From: an uncultured Rubellimicrobium sp.
GTDB taxonomy: Bacteria; Pseudomonadota; Alphaproteobacteria; Rhodobacterales; Rhodobacteraceae
Reading direction: 5' to 3'
NCBI GenBank assembly: GCA_902805995.1
Contig: CADCUU010000179.1
Location: 1-5,405, forward strand
DNA: 5,405 nt
Below are positions 1-5,405 of this stretch, in pieces. The stretch's first letter is position 1. The number at the start of each line of letters is the position of its first letter. The notes beneath the pieces are model-generated. The model saw nothing but the letters and a program-made list of their open reading frames with translations, was not told the DNA's origin and did not search any database. The translations under genes and the position numbers were made by a program.

Positions 1-627
1 CACCTCCTCGCAGGCACCGCCAACGCCGTCCTCGCCACCCACCCGTCCGAGGCCATCGCCCGCGTTCTCGCCTCGCGCGAAGGTTTCGCCGAACTGGGTC
101 TCCCCGCCCCCAACAACGAGTTCACCTTCAGCAACCAGTTCGGCGACGTGGCCGACATGATCGCCATGTTCGTCATGGCCATCGAAGGCCCGCTCGACCC
201 CGCCCGCACCCGCGCCGCGCGCGACCACCTCCTCGCCACCGTGGAGGACAACCGCCGCTTCTGGTCCCTGGTCCCGCGCGAGGGCGACAACGACCGCGAA
301 TGGATCCCCAACAAGAACCAGCAAAGCGCCACCGGCCTCCCCTTCCCACCCGAGATCGGCCCCATGTGGCTGATGGTCCTCGCGGACGCGGAAAAGGTCC
401 TGCAGGGTCAGCTGCTGATCCCCCACTGGCGCCTGGGCGACGGCGCGGGCTTCGACCTCCACGCATTCCTCCAGGACCCCCCGAGTGTGGACATGGTCGG
501 CCTGATCCAGGGCTCCAGCCTCCTGCCCTACCTGCGCCAGGGTCCCCTCGCCAACGGTCAGAGCCTCCAGCTCTTCACCAGCTACCTCCAAGGTGATTCG
601 GCGCTCTACATGGTCGTCCTGAACTGA
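1..627 (+). CDS. Uncharacterised protein, C-terminal 208 residues (5' end outside window)
   Basis: The frame is open from the first base to a TGA at 625-627. It contains no ATG before 157 and no ribosome-binding sequence before the GTG at 148, so the true start almost certainly lies upstream of the window. Codons are strongly G/C-ending, like those of sucC and sucA, which supports real coding. I do not recognise a named domain. Visible features are an acidic and tryptophan-containing stretch with DNDREWIPN at about residues 96-104 of the visible part, then IPHWRLG at 140-146, then a hydrophobic stretch (VGLIQGSSLLPYL) at 166-178, and the C-terminus ALYMVVLN. No long transmembrane segment is evident in the visible part. 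From memory, similar uncharacterised proteins occur near mdh/suc genes in Rhodobacterales, but I cannot verify this. It ends 140 bp before sucC, with a terminator-like hairpin between them, so it may belong to the preceding transcription unit. Its function is unknown. Confidence 0.8.
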   Translation, partial: HLLAGTANAVLATHPSEAIARVLASREGFAELGLPAPNNEFTFSNQFGDVADMIAMFVMAIEGPLDPARTRAARDHLLATVEDNRRFWSLVPREGDNDREWIPNKNQQSATGLPFPPEIGPMWLMVLADAEKVLQGQLLIPHWRLGDGAGFDLHAFLQDPPSVDMVGLIQGSSLLPYLRQGPLANGQSLQLFTSYLQGDSALYMVVLN

Positions 628-637
628 TGCCGCACCC

Positions 638-666
638 GTGACCACAGCCCGAACGGCTGTGATCAC
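638..666 (+). promoter_or_regulatory. 12-bp stem-loop overlapping the terminator arm (possible anti-terminator)
   Basis: Bases 638-649 (GTGACCACAGCC) pair with 655-666 (GGCTGTGATCAC) around the five-base loop CGAAC. There is a single C-A mismatch, five pairs from the base. The stem starts 10 bases after the stop codon of the upstream gene. It has no U-tract directly after it; ten bases separate it from the T run at 677-681. Its loop and part of both arms (649-655) are the same bases that form the 5' arm of the shorter hairpin ending in T5, so the two structures cannot coexist in one RNA. This is the geometry of an anti-terminator. The pairing is seen directly; the regulatory role is inferred. 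Confidence 0.45.
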
Positions 667-681
667 AAGCGTTCGGTTTTT
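649..681 (+). terminator. Probable rho-independent terminator (or attenuator) before sucC
   Basis: CCGAACG at 649-655 is perfectly complementary to CGTTCGG at 670-676. This gives a 7-bp stem with a 14-base loop, followed immediately by five T residues (677-681). The arrangement fits an intrinsic terminator for + strand transcription. There is no matching A-run on the left side, so it would not work for the opposite strand. It lies 22 bases after the upstream gene's stop codon and 86 bases before the sucC start. It may end the upstream transcript or act as an attenuator in the sucC leader. The loop is rather long and the T run short, so termination may be partial. Confidence 0.5.
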
Positions 682-752
682 CGCCGACGCCCGTCGTTTC
701 TGTTTGTCGCGACCCTCCGACCTATGGTTGAAGGGCCGCGCGACGGCCGACC

Positions 753-759
753 AGGGGAG
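753..759 (+). promoter_or_regulatory. sucC ribosome binding site
   Basis: AGGGGAG lies eight bases before the ATG at 768. This supports that ATG as the sucC start, in agreement with the family N-terminus [11 protein letters not shown] small 5-bp hairpin (GGCCG 734-738 with CGGCC 744-748) sits just upstream and leaves the site single-stranded. Confidence 0.7.
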
Positions 760-767
760 CGCACGCC

Positions 768-1961
768 ATGAACATCCACGAATACCAGGCCAAGGAGCTT
801 CTCCGGGCCGCGGGCTGCCCGGTCTCGGACGGCCGCGCCGTTCTGCGCGCCGAGGAGGCCAAGACCGCCGCCGGCCAGATCGACGGCCCCATCTGGGTCG
901 TGAAGGCGCAGATCCACGCGGGCGGCCGCGGCAAGGGCCACTTCAAGGAGCCCGACGCAGGCGAAAAGGGCGGCGTCCGCCTCGCCCGCTCCGTCGAGGA
1001 AGCCGAGCAGGAGGCCCGCCGCATGCTGGGCCGCACCCTCGTGACCAAGCAGACGGGCGACGCCGGCAAGCAGGTCAACCGCGTCTACATCGAGGACGGC
1101 GCCGACATCGCCCGCGAACTCTATCTCGCGCTCCTCGTGGACCGTCAGACCTCGCGCATTTCCTTCGTGGTCTCCACCGAAGGCGGCATGGACATCGAGG
1201 AGGTCGCCCACTCGACTCCCGAGAAGATCCTCACGCTGAACATCGACCCCGCGACCGGCTACCAGGCCTATCACGGCCGCCGCATCGCCTTCGAGCTCGG
1301 CCTGACCGGCAACCAGGTCAAGCAGTGCGTGTCCCTGATGGGCAAGCTCTACGATCTCTTCGTCGCCAAGGACATGGAGATGCTGGAGATCAACCCGCTC
1401 ATCGTGACAAAGGCGGGCCAGCTCCACTGCCTCGACGCCAAGATCGGCTTCGACAACAACGCGCTCTACCGCCACCCCGACATCGCGGCCCTCGCCGACG
1501 ACACCGAGGTGGACGACAAGGAGATCGAGGCCTCGAAGTACGACCTCAGCTACATCGCCTTGGACGGCGAGATCGGCTGCATGGTCAACGGCGCGGGCCT
1601 GGCCATGGCCACCATGGACATCATCAAGCTCTACGGCGCGGAGCCCGCCAACTTCCTCGACGTGGGCGGCGGCGCCACCAAGGAGAAGGTGACCGAGGCC
1701 TTCAAGATCATCACCTCGGACCCGAACGTGAAGGGCATCCTCGTCAACATCTTCGGCGGCATCATGCGCTGCGACATCATCGCCGAGGGCATCCTGACGG
1801 CGGTGAAGGAGGTCGGCCTCTCCGTCCCCCTCGTCGTGCGGCTGGAGGGGACGAACGTCGACCTCGGCAAGCAGATCATCCGCGACTCGGGGCTGAACGT
1901 CATCGCCGCCGACGATCTTTCAGATGCGGCCGCAAAGGTCGTCAAGGCAGTCAGGGGCTAA
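768..1961 (+). CDS. sucC: Succinyl-CoA synthetase (ADP/GDP-forming), beta subunit
   Basis: This subunit carries the nucleotide-binding ATP-grasp fold of succinyl-CoA synthetase, a cytoplasmic TCA-cycle enzyme that couples succinyl-CoA cleavage to ATP or GTP formation. The 397-residue product begins with the family N-terminus [12 protein letters not shown]. Recognisable landmarks follow: VVK with Lys46 and GGRGK at 52-56 (nucleotide binding), STEGG at 136-140, EINPL at 207-211 (Asn209) and CLDAK at 221-225 (Asp223), the last two matching the E. coli Mg-nucleotide ligands Asn199 and Asp213. In the C-terminal ligase half come MVNGAGLA (272-279), [11 protein letters not shown] (296-306) and [10 protein letters not shown] (327-336), in the region that contacts the alpha subunit and substrate. 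Compared with the 388-residue E. coli protein as I remember it, about ten residues are inserted right after GRGK (near 57-66), and this accounts for the extra length. It is followed at 4 bp by sucD. ATP versus GTP preference cannot be read from the sequence. Confidence 0.98.
   Translation: MNIHEYQAKELLRAAGCPVSDGRAVLRAEEAKTAAGQIDGPIWVVKAQIHAGGRGKGHFKEPDAGEKGGVRLARSVEEAEQEARRMLGRTLVTKQTGDAGKQVNRVYIEDGADIARELYLALLVDRQTSRISFVVSTEGGMDIEEVAHSTPEKILTLNIDPATGYQAYHGRRIAFELGLTGNQVKQCVSLMGKLYDLFVAKDMEMLEINPLIVTKAGQLHCLDAKIGFDNNALYRHPDIAALADDTEVDDKEIEASKYDLSYIALDGEIGCMVNGAGLAMATMDIIKLYGAEPANFLDVGGGATKEKVTEAFKIITSDPNVKGILVNIFGGIMRCDIIAEGILTAVKEVGLSVPLVVRLEGTNVDLGKQIIRDSGLNVIAADDLSDAAAKVVKAVRG
1953..1957 (+). 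promoter_or_regulatory. sucD ribosome binding site inside the end of sucC
   Basis: AGGGG overlaps the last sense codons of sucC, directly before its TAA (1959-1961), and lies eight bases before the sucD ATG at 1966. A ribosome finishing sucC would sit on this site. Translational coupling, which would keep the two subunits in equal amounts, is therefore plausible. Confidence 0.65.
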
Positions 1962-1965
1962 GCCG

Positions 1966-2850
1966 ATGTCCATCCTCGTCAACTCCTCCACCAAGGTCAT
2001 CACCCAGGGCTTCACCGGCTCGCAGGGGACCTTCCACTCCGAACAGGCCATCGCCTACGGCACCAAGATGGTCGGCGGCGTGACCCCCGGCAAAGGCGGG
2101 ACCGAGCATCTCGGCCTCCCCGTCTTCGACTCGGTCCACGAGGCCGTGGAGCGCACGGGCGCCGACGCTTCCGTCATCTACGTCCCGCCGCCCTTCGCCG
2201 CCGACTCGATCCTCGAGGCCATCGACGCCCGGATCCCCCTCGTCGTCTGCATCACCGAGGGCATCCCCGTCCTCGACATGATGCGCGTCAAGCGCGCGCT
2301 CGCAGGGTCCCAGACCCGCCTCATCGGCCCCAACTGCCCCGGCATCATGACCCCCGGCGAATGCAAGATCGGCATCATGCCGGGCTCCATCTTCTCAAGG
2401 GGCACCGTGGGCGTCGTCTCCCGCTCCGGCACGCTCACCTACGAGGCGGTCAAGCAGACCACCGACGTGGGCCTGGGCCAGTCCACCGCCGTCGGTATCG
2501 GCGGCGACCCGATCAAGGGGATGGAGCATCTCGACGTCCTCGAGATGTTCCTCGCCGACCCGGAGACCCAGTCGATCATCATGATCGGCGAGATCGGCGG
2601 CTCCGCCGAGGAAGAAGCCGCCCAGTTCCTCGCGGATGAGAAGAAGGCCGGTAGATGGAAGCCCACCGCGGGCTTCATCGCCGGCCGCACCGCCCCCGCG
2701 GGCCGCCGCATGGGCCATGCCGGCGCCATCGTCTCGGGCGGCAAGGGCGACGCGGAGAGCAAGATCGAGGCCATGAAGGCCGCCGGCATCGTCGTCGCCG
2801 ACAGCCCCGCCGGCCTGGGCGAGGCCGTGCTCAAGGCGATCAAGGGGTAA
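1966..2850 (+). CDS. sucD: Succinyl-CoA synthetase (ADP/GDP-forming), alpha subunit
   Basis: The alpha subunit binds CoA and carries the histidine that is phosphorylated during the reaction. The product has 294 residues, close to the usual size of about 290. The start at 1966 gives [10 protein letters not shown], the typical N-terminus, and has a Shine-Dalgarno sequence. An in-frame ATG at 1924 would add 14 residues that lie inside sucC and do not fit the family. Landmarks in order are the CoA-binding Rossmann-type segment [14 protein letters not shown] (15-28), TPGKGG (40-45), CITEGIP (95-101), GPNCPG (121-126), SRSGTLTYE (152-160), GIGGDP (177-182), IGEIGG (207-212, with Glu209 matching the E. 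coli catalytic glutamate) and [10 protein letters not shown] (246-255), which holds the phosphohistidine His251. All key residues are present, so the enzyme should be active together with SucC. It forms one operon with sucC (4-bp gap). Confidence 0.98.
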   Translation: MSILVNSSTKVITQGFTGSQGTFHSEQAIAYGTKMVGGVTPGKGGTEHLGLPVFDSVHEAVERTGADASVIYVPPPFAADSILEAIDARIPLVVCITEGIPVLDMMRVKRALAGSQTRLIGPNCPGIMTPGECKIGIMPGSIFSRGTVGVVSRSGTLTYEAVKQTTDVGLGQSTAVGIGGDPIKGMEHLDVLEMFLADPETQSIIMIGEIGGSAEEEAAQFLADEKKAGRWKPTAGFIAGRTAPAGRRMGHAGAIVSGGKGDAESKIEAMKAAGIVVADSPAGLGEAVLKAIKG

Positions 2851-2883
2851 GGCAGGCGCCCGCCGGCCATTGCGAGGCACAGG

Positions 2884-3684
2884 ATGCAGCGAGGGATCTG
2901 GAGCAAGACATGCGCTGCGGCGGCCATCGGGCTCGCCGCGACGGCCCTGCCGCGCTCAGCATCCTCTTACGGCATCGCGGATGGCCCGCTGCAGGCGGCG
3001 TTCCATGCCTGCGCCGGTCAGCCGGTCTCGATCCAGGATCGGCTGGAGGCGCTGAACGCAGCAAACTGGACCATCGCGGATGACACCGCAGCGGCAGGTG
3101 ATCTCTTCGCCCTGGCCTTCGTTGCGGGACGGCCGGGCCCTTTCGTCAGGGGCGAAGGCAACGCGCATGACGCAGCGCTCGCGGGAGGCATCGCACGCCC
3201 TCTCGTCAGTCGTGTCGAACCGGGCGACGAAGCCCCAACCGGCATCGCGCCCGGAGGGCGTCCGGCCGATCCGGGGGCCATCGTCGCCTACATCCGCGAG
3301 CACAGCGGAGCCGCCGTCCTGTACTACATGGCTCCAGACGAATCGGCCGCGCTCAAGATCTTCATCTTCAAGCAAAGTGCTTCGAGGTCGGGATACTTCA
3401 TCTCCTGCACCTTGCACTCTTCGGTCCCGATCACCCGGGCGGATGTGGAGAACCTTCTTCCCGACGAACTCGGGCCGACCGATCTCAGAACGGCGCTGCG
3501 TCGGGCCAACGGCGAAGAGCATGTCATCACTTATGCGACGACATCCGGATATTCGGGCAAGCTGACCTATATCGATACCTCCGGCTTCAGCACCCTTGAA
3601 ACTTATCGTTCGCGCTTCAACACCACCGCCTCCCTCGCGACCGTTGTCGCATTCGAAGCCGAAAACCTGCTGCTGACCAATTGA
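2884..3684 (+). CDS. Probable secreted protein of unknown function between sucD and sucA
   Basis: The product has 266 residues and I do not recognise its family. The ATG at 2884 is preceded by GAGG (2874-2877) at a spacing of six bases, 33 bp after the sucD stop. The N-terminus looks like a Sec signal peptide: a short positive region (MQRGIWSK), a hydrophobic alanine-rich core at about 9-23, and a possible cleavage site near residues 21-28 (ATA or SAS/ASS). The protein would then be periplasmic or exported, with no later membrane span. After the signal only two cysteines remain, Cys43 and Cys175, a possible disulfide pair. Residues 110-130 are rich in Gly and Pro and are probably a linker between an N-terminal part (35-105) and a C-terminal part (132-266). 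Codon use is looser than in the flanking suc genes: aspartate is GAT in 8 of 13 cases, against 3 of 29 in sucC. This suggests low expression or later acquisition. It starts and ends without terminators and is probably read as part of the suc transcript. A link to 2-oxoglutarate metabolism is not evident. Confidence 0.75.
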   Translation: MQRGIWSKTCAAAAIGLAATALPRSASSYGIADGPLQAAFHACAGQPVSIQDRLEALNAANWTIADDTAAAGDLFALAFVAGRPGPFVRGEGNAHDAALAGGIARPLVSRVEPGDEAPTGIAPGGRPADPGAIVAYIREHSGAAVLYYMAPDESAALKIFIFKQSASRSGYFISCTLHSSVPITRADVENLLPDELGPTDLRTALRRANGEEHVITYATTSGYSGKLTYIDTSGFSTLETYRSRFNTTASLATVVAFEAENLLLTN

Positions 3685-3698
3685 ATGTCGCACTCCCC

Positions 3699-3705
3699 GA
3701 GGTGA
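3699..3705 (+). promoter_or_regulatory. sucA ribosome binding site
   Basis: GAGGTGA ends four bases before the ATG at 3710 and matches the core of the 16S rRNA anti-Shine-Dalgarno pairing region over seven bases, the longest such match among the genes here. It fixes the sucA start and, sitting in the 25-bp gap after the preceding gene, allows sucA to be translated independently of it. Confidence 0.7.
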
Positions 3706-3709
3706 CCCA

Positions 3710-5405
3710 ATGACCGACCAGCCCTCCAACGACCAGTTCCGCGCCTCCTCCTTCCTCCAGGGTGCCAACGCATCTTATGTCGAAGGGCTGCACGAGCGCT
3801 TCCAGAAGGACCCCGCCTCGGTGGACCAGTCCTGGCGCGACTTCTTCGCCGCCCTTGCGGAGCCCGCCACCACGTCCCCAAGCTGGGCGCGCGCCGACTG
3901 GCCGCCCATGCCCACGGACGAGCTCACCTCCGCCCTGACCGGCCAGTGGCCGGCGGAGGCGAAGGCCGCGGGCGACAAGGTCAAGGCCAAGGCCGAGGAA
4001 AAGGGCGTCGCGATCACCGACGACCAGCTTCGCAAGGCGGTGCTCGACTCCATCCGCGCGCTGATGCTGATCCGCGCCTATCGGATCCGCGGCCACCTGA
4101 TCGCCAACCTCGACCCGCTGGGGATGCGCGACGCCACCACCCATCCGGAGCTGGAGCCCGCCTCCTACGGCTTCTCCGCCGCCGACATGGACCGGCCGAT
4201 CTTCATCGACAACGTGCTGGGGCTTGAGGTCGCGTCGATGCGCCAGATCCTGGACATCGTGAAGCGCACCTACTGCGGCACCTTCGCGCTCCAGTACATG
4301 CACGTCTCCGACCCCGAGCAGGTCCAGTGGCTCAAGGAGCGGATCGAGGGCTACGGCAAGGAGATCAGCTTCACCCAGAACGGCCGCCGCGCGATCCTGA
4401 ACAAGCTGGTGGAGGCCGAGGGATTCGAGAAGTTCCTCCACGTGAAGTACACCGGCACCAAGCGCTTCGGCCTCGACGGAGCCGAGGCGCTGATCCCCGC
4501 GATGGAGCAGATCATCAAGCGCGGCGGCGCGCTGGGCGTGCAGGACATCGTGGTGGGCATGCCTCACCGGGGCCGCCTGAACATCCTCGCCACCGTGATG
4601 CAGAAGCCCTATCGCGCGATCTTCCACGAATTCCAGGGCGGCTCCTACAAGCCCGAGGACGTGGACGGCTCCGGCGACGTGAAGTACCACCTCGGCGCCT
4701 CCTCGGACCGCGAGTTCGACGGCAACAAGGTCCACCTGTCGCTCACCGCCAACCCCTCCCATCTGGAGGCGGTGAACCCCGTCGTCATCGGCAAGGTTCG
4801 CGCCAAGCAGGACCAGCTCCAAGACCCCGACCGCACCAAGGTCCTGTCGATCCTGCTGCACGGCGACGCGGCCTTCGCGGGCCAGGGCGTCGTCGCGGAA
4901 TGCTTCGGCCTGTCGGGCCTCAAGGGGCACCGCACCGGCGGCACGATCCACATCGTGGTGAACAACCAGATCGGCTTCACCACCGCGCCGCACTTCTCGC
5001 GCTCCTCCCCCTACCCGACCGACATCGCCCTGATGGTCGAGGCACCGATCTTCCACGTCAACGGCGACGACCCGGAGGCCGTGGTCCACGCCGCCAAGGT
5101 CGCGACCGAGTTCCGGCAGCGGTTCCACAAGGACGTGGTCCTCGACATCTTCTGCTACCGTCGCTTCGGCCATAACGAGGGCGACGAGCCCATGTTCACC
5201 AATCCGGCGATGTACAACCGGATCAAGAAGCAGAAGACGACCCTGACCCTCTACACCGAGCGTCTGGTCAAGGACGGCCTCATCCCCGAAGGCGAAGTCG
5301 AGGAGATGAAGGCCCAGTTCCAGGCCCGCCTCAACGAGGAGTTCGAGGCCGGGAAGGTCTTCCGCCCGAACAAGGCCGACTGGCTCGACGGCCGCTGGTC
5401 CCATA
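3710..5405 (+). CDS. sucA: 2-oxoglutarate dehydrogenase E1 component (3' end outside window)
   Basis: This thiamine-diphosphate enzyme decarboxylates 2-oxoglutarate and passes the succinyl group to the lipoyl domain of E2 (SucB) in the cytoplasmic 2-oxoglutarate dehydrogenase complex. The frame is open from the ATG at 3710 to the window edge, giving 565 residues of the roughly 950-1000 expected. The N-terminal segment FLQGANASYVEGL (15-27) to SWRDFF (41-46) matches the E1 tail that binds E2. A Lys/Ala/Glu-rich linker follows at about 82-99, then YRIRGHLIANLDPL (124-137), TYCG (187-190) and YMHV (196-199). Catalytic-core landmarks are GMPHRGRLN (283-291, His286), VKYHLG (324-329, His327), ANPSHLE (347-353), HGDAA (384-388, Asp386) and NNQIGF (418-423, Asn419). 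Asp386 and Asn419 have the same 33-residue spacing as the E. coli ThDP/Mg ligands Asp392 and Asn425. HVNGDDPEAV (449-458) and CYRRFGHNEGDEP (482-494) are also typical. Third positions are strongly G/C-biased and no frameshift is seen. It lies downstream of sucCD in the same direction. Confidence 0.98.
   Translation, partial: MTDQPSNDQFRASSFLQGANASYVEGLHERFQKDPASVDQSWRDFFAALAEPATTSPSWARADWPPMPTDELTSALTGQWPAEAKAAGDKVKAKAEEKGVAITDDQLRKAVLDSIRALMLIRAYRIRGHLIANLDPLGMRDATTHPELEPASYGFSAADMDRPIFIDNVLGLEVASMRQILDIVKRTYCGTFALQYMHVSDPEQVQWLKERIEGYGKEISFTQNGRRAILNKLVEAEGFEKFLHVKYTGTKRFGLDGAEALIPAMEQIIKRGGALGVQDIVVGMPHRGRLNILATVMQKPYRAIFHEFQGGSYKPEDVDGSGDVKYHLGASSDREFDGNKVHLSLTANPSHLEAVNPVVIGKVRAKQDQLQDPDRTKVLSILLHGDAAFAGQGVVAECFGLSGLKGHRTGGTIHIVVNNQIGFTTAPHFSRSSPYPTDIALMVEAPIFHVNGDDPEAVVHAAKVATEFRQRFHKDVVLDIFCYRRFGHNEGDEPMFTNPAMYNRIKKQKTTLTLYTERLVKDGLIPEGEVEEMKAQFQARLNEEFEAGKVFRPNKADWLDGRWSH

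Noticed and set aside
658..667. TGTGATCACA as a CRP/FNR binding site.
   Set aside because: CRP needs TGTGA and TCACA about six bases apart and FNR needs TTGAT-N4-ATCAA. Here the half-sites adjoin with no spacer.
697..728. Possible sigma-70-like promoter before sucC (TTGTCG at 704-709, TATGGT at 723-728).
   Set aside because: The spacer is only 13 bases and both elements are weak, so I do not call it. A promoter for sucC may still exist in 682-752.
638..2083. A 481-residue + strand frame overlapping sucC.
   Set aside because: It is dominated by Arg, Pro and Gly, the usual appearance of a shifted frame of a GC-rich gene, and sucC itself is certain in another frame.
2974..3081. The 11-base sequence CATCGCGGATG occurs twice in the gene between sucD and sucA.
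   Set aside because: It is short, the flanks differ, and it encodes ordinary GIADG and TIADD segments. It is probably chance in GC-rich coding sequence.
2956..3768. A minus-strand open frame of 270 residues opposite the gene between sucD and sucA.
   Set aside because: The + strand frame has a ribosome binding site, a signal peptide and a fit between its neighbours. The minus frame also runs into the sucA start and looks Arg/Gly-rich and low in hydrophobic core.
3617..5404. A very long open frame (595 residues) on the minus strand opposite sucA.
   Set aside because: sucA on the + strand shows unmistakable catalytic motifs over the same bases. In high-GC genes with G/C third positions, antisense frames often lack stops. 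The translation is rich in Val, Leu, Gly, Asp and Arg without recognisable domains.
1..5405. tRNA or rRNA genes, CRISPR arrays, insertion sequences or phage attachment sites.
   Set aside because: No cloverleaf, spaced repeat array, transposase motif or paired terminal inverted repeat was seen; almost the whole window is accounted for by genes.

Overview
The window is a high-GC bacterial segment carrying part of a tricarboxylic acid cycle operon, all on the + strand. The order is the 3' end of an uncharacterised gene, then sucC, sucD, a gene for a probable secreted protein of unknown function, and the first part of sucA. The strong G/C bias at third codon positions, the extra segment in SucC shortly after its GRGK motif, and a sucCD cluster followed directly by sucA all suggest an alphaproteobacterium. 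Rhodobacterales (Rhodobacter/Paracoccus relatives) is my best guess. That placement rests on memory of the families and gene order, not on a search.

Layout: 1-627 is the C-terminal 208 residues of a protein whose start lies outside the window. 628-767 is a 140-bp intergenic region. It holds two overlapping, mutually exclusive RNA hairpins, the second followed directly by five T residues (terminator-like), and then a good Shine-Dalgarno sequence for sucC. sucC (768-1961) and sucD (1966-2850) are complete, only 4 bp apart, and encode the two subunits of succinyl-CoA synthetase. A 266-residue protein with a probable signal peptide follows (2884-3684). sucA begins at 3710 and runs off the right edge after 565 of roughly 950-1000 expected residues.

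Together, SucA (E1 of 2-oxoglutarate dehydrogenase) starts the oxidative decarboxylation that yields succinyl-CoA. SucCD then converts succinyl-CoA to succinate with formation of ATP or GTP. Gaps of 4, 33 and 25 bp, with no terminator-like structure between sucC and sucA, support co-transcription. The E2 and E3 genes (sucB, lpd) would be expected beyond the right edge but cannot be seen.

Most of the window is ordinary central metabolism. I found no clear new system. The points most worth a second look are the attenuator-like hairpin pair before sucC and the unexplained secreted-protein gene between sucD and sucA.
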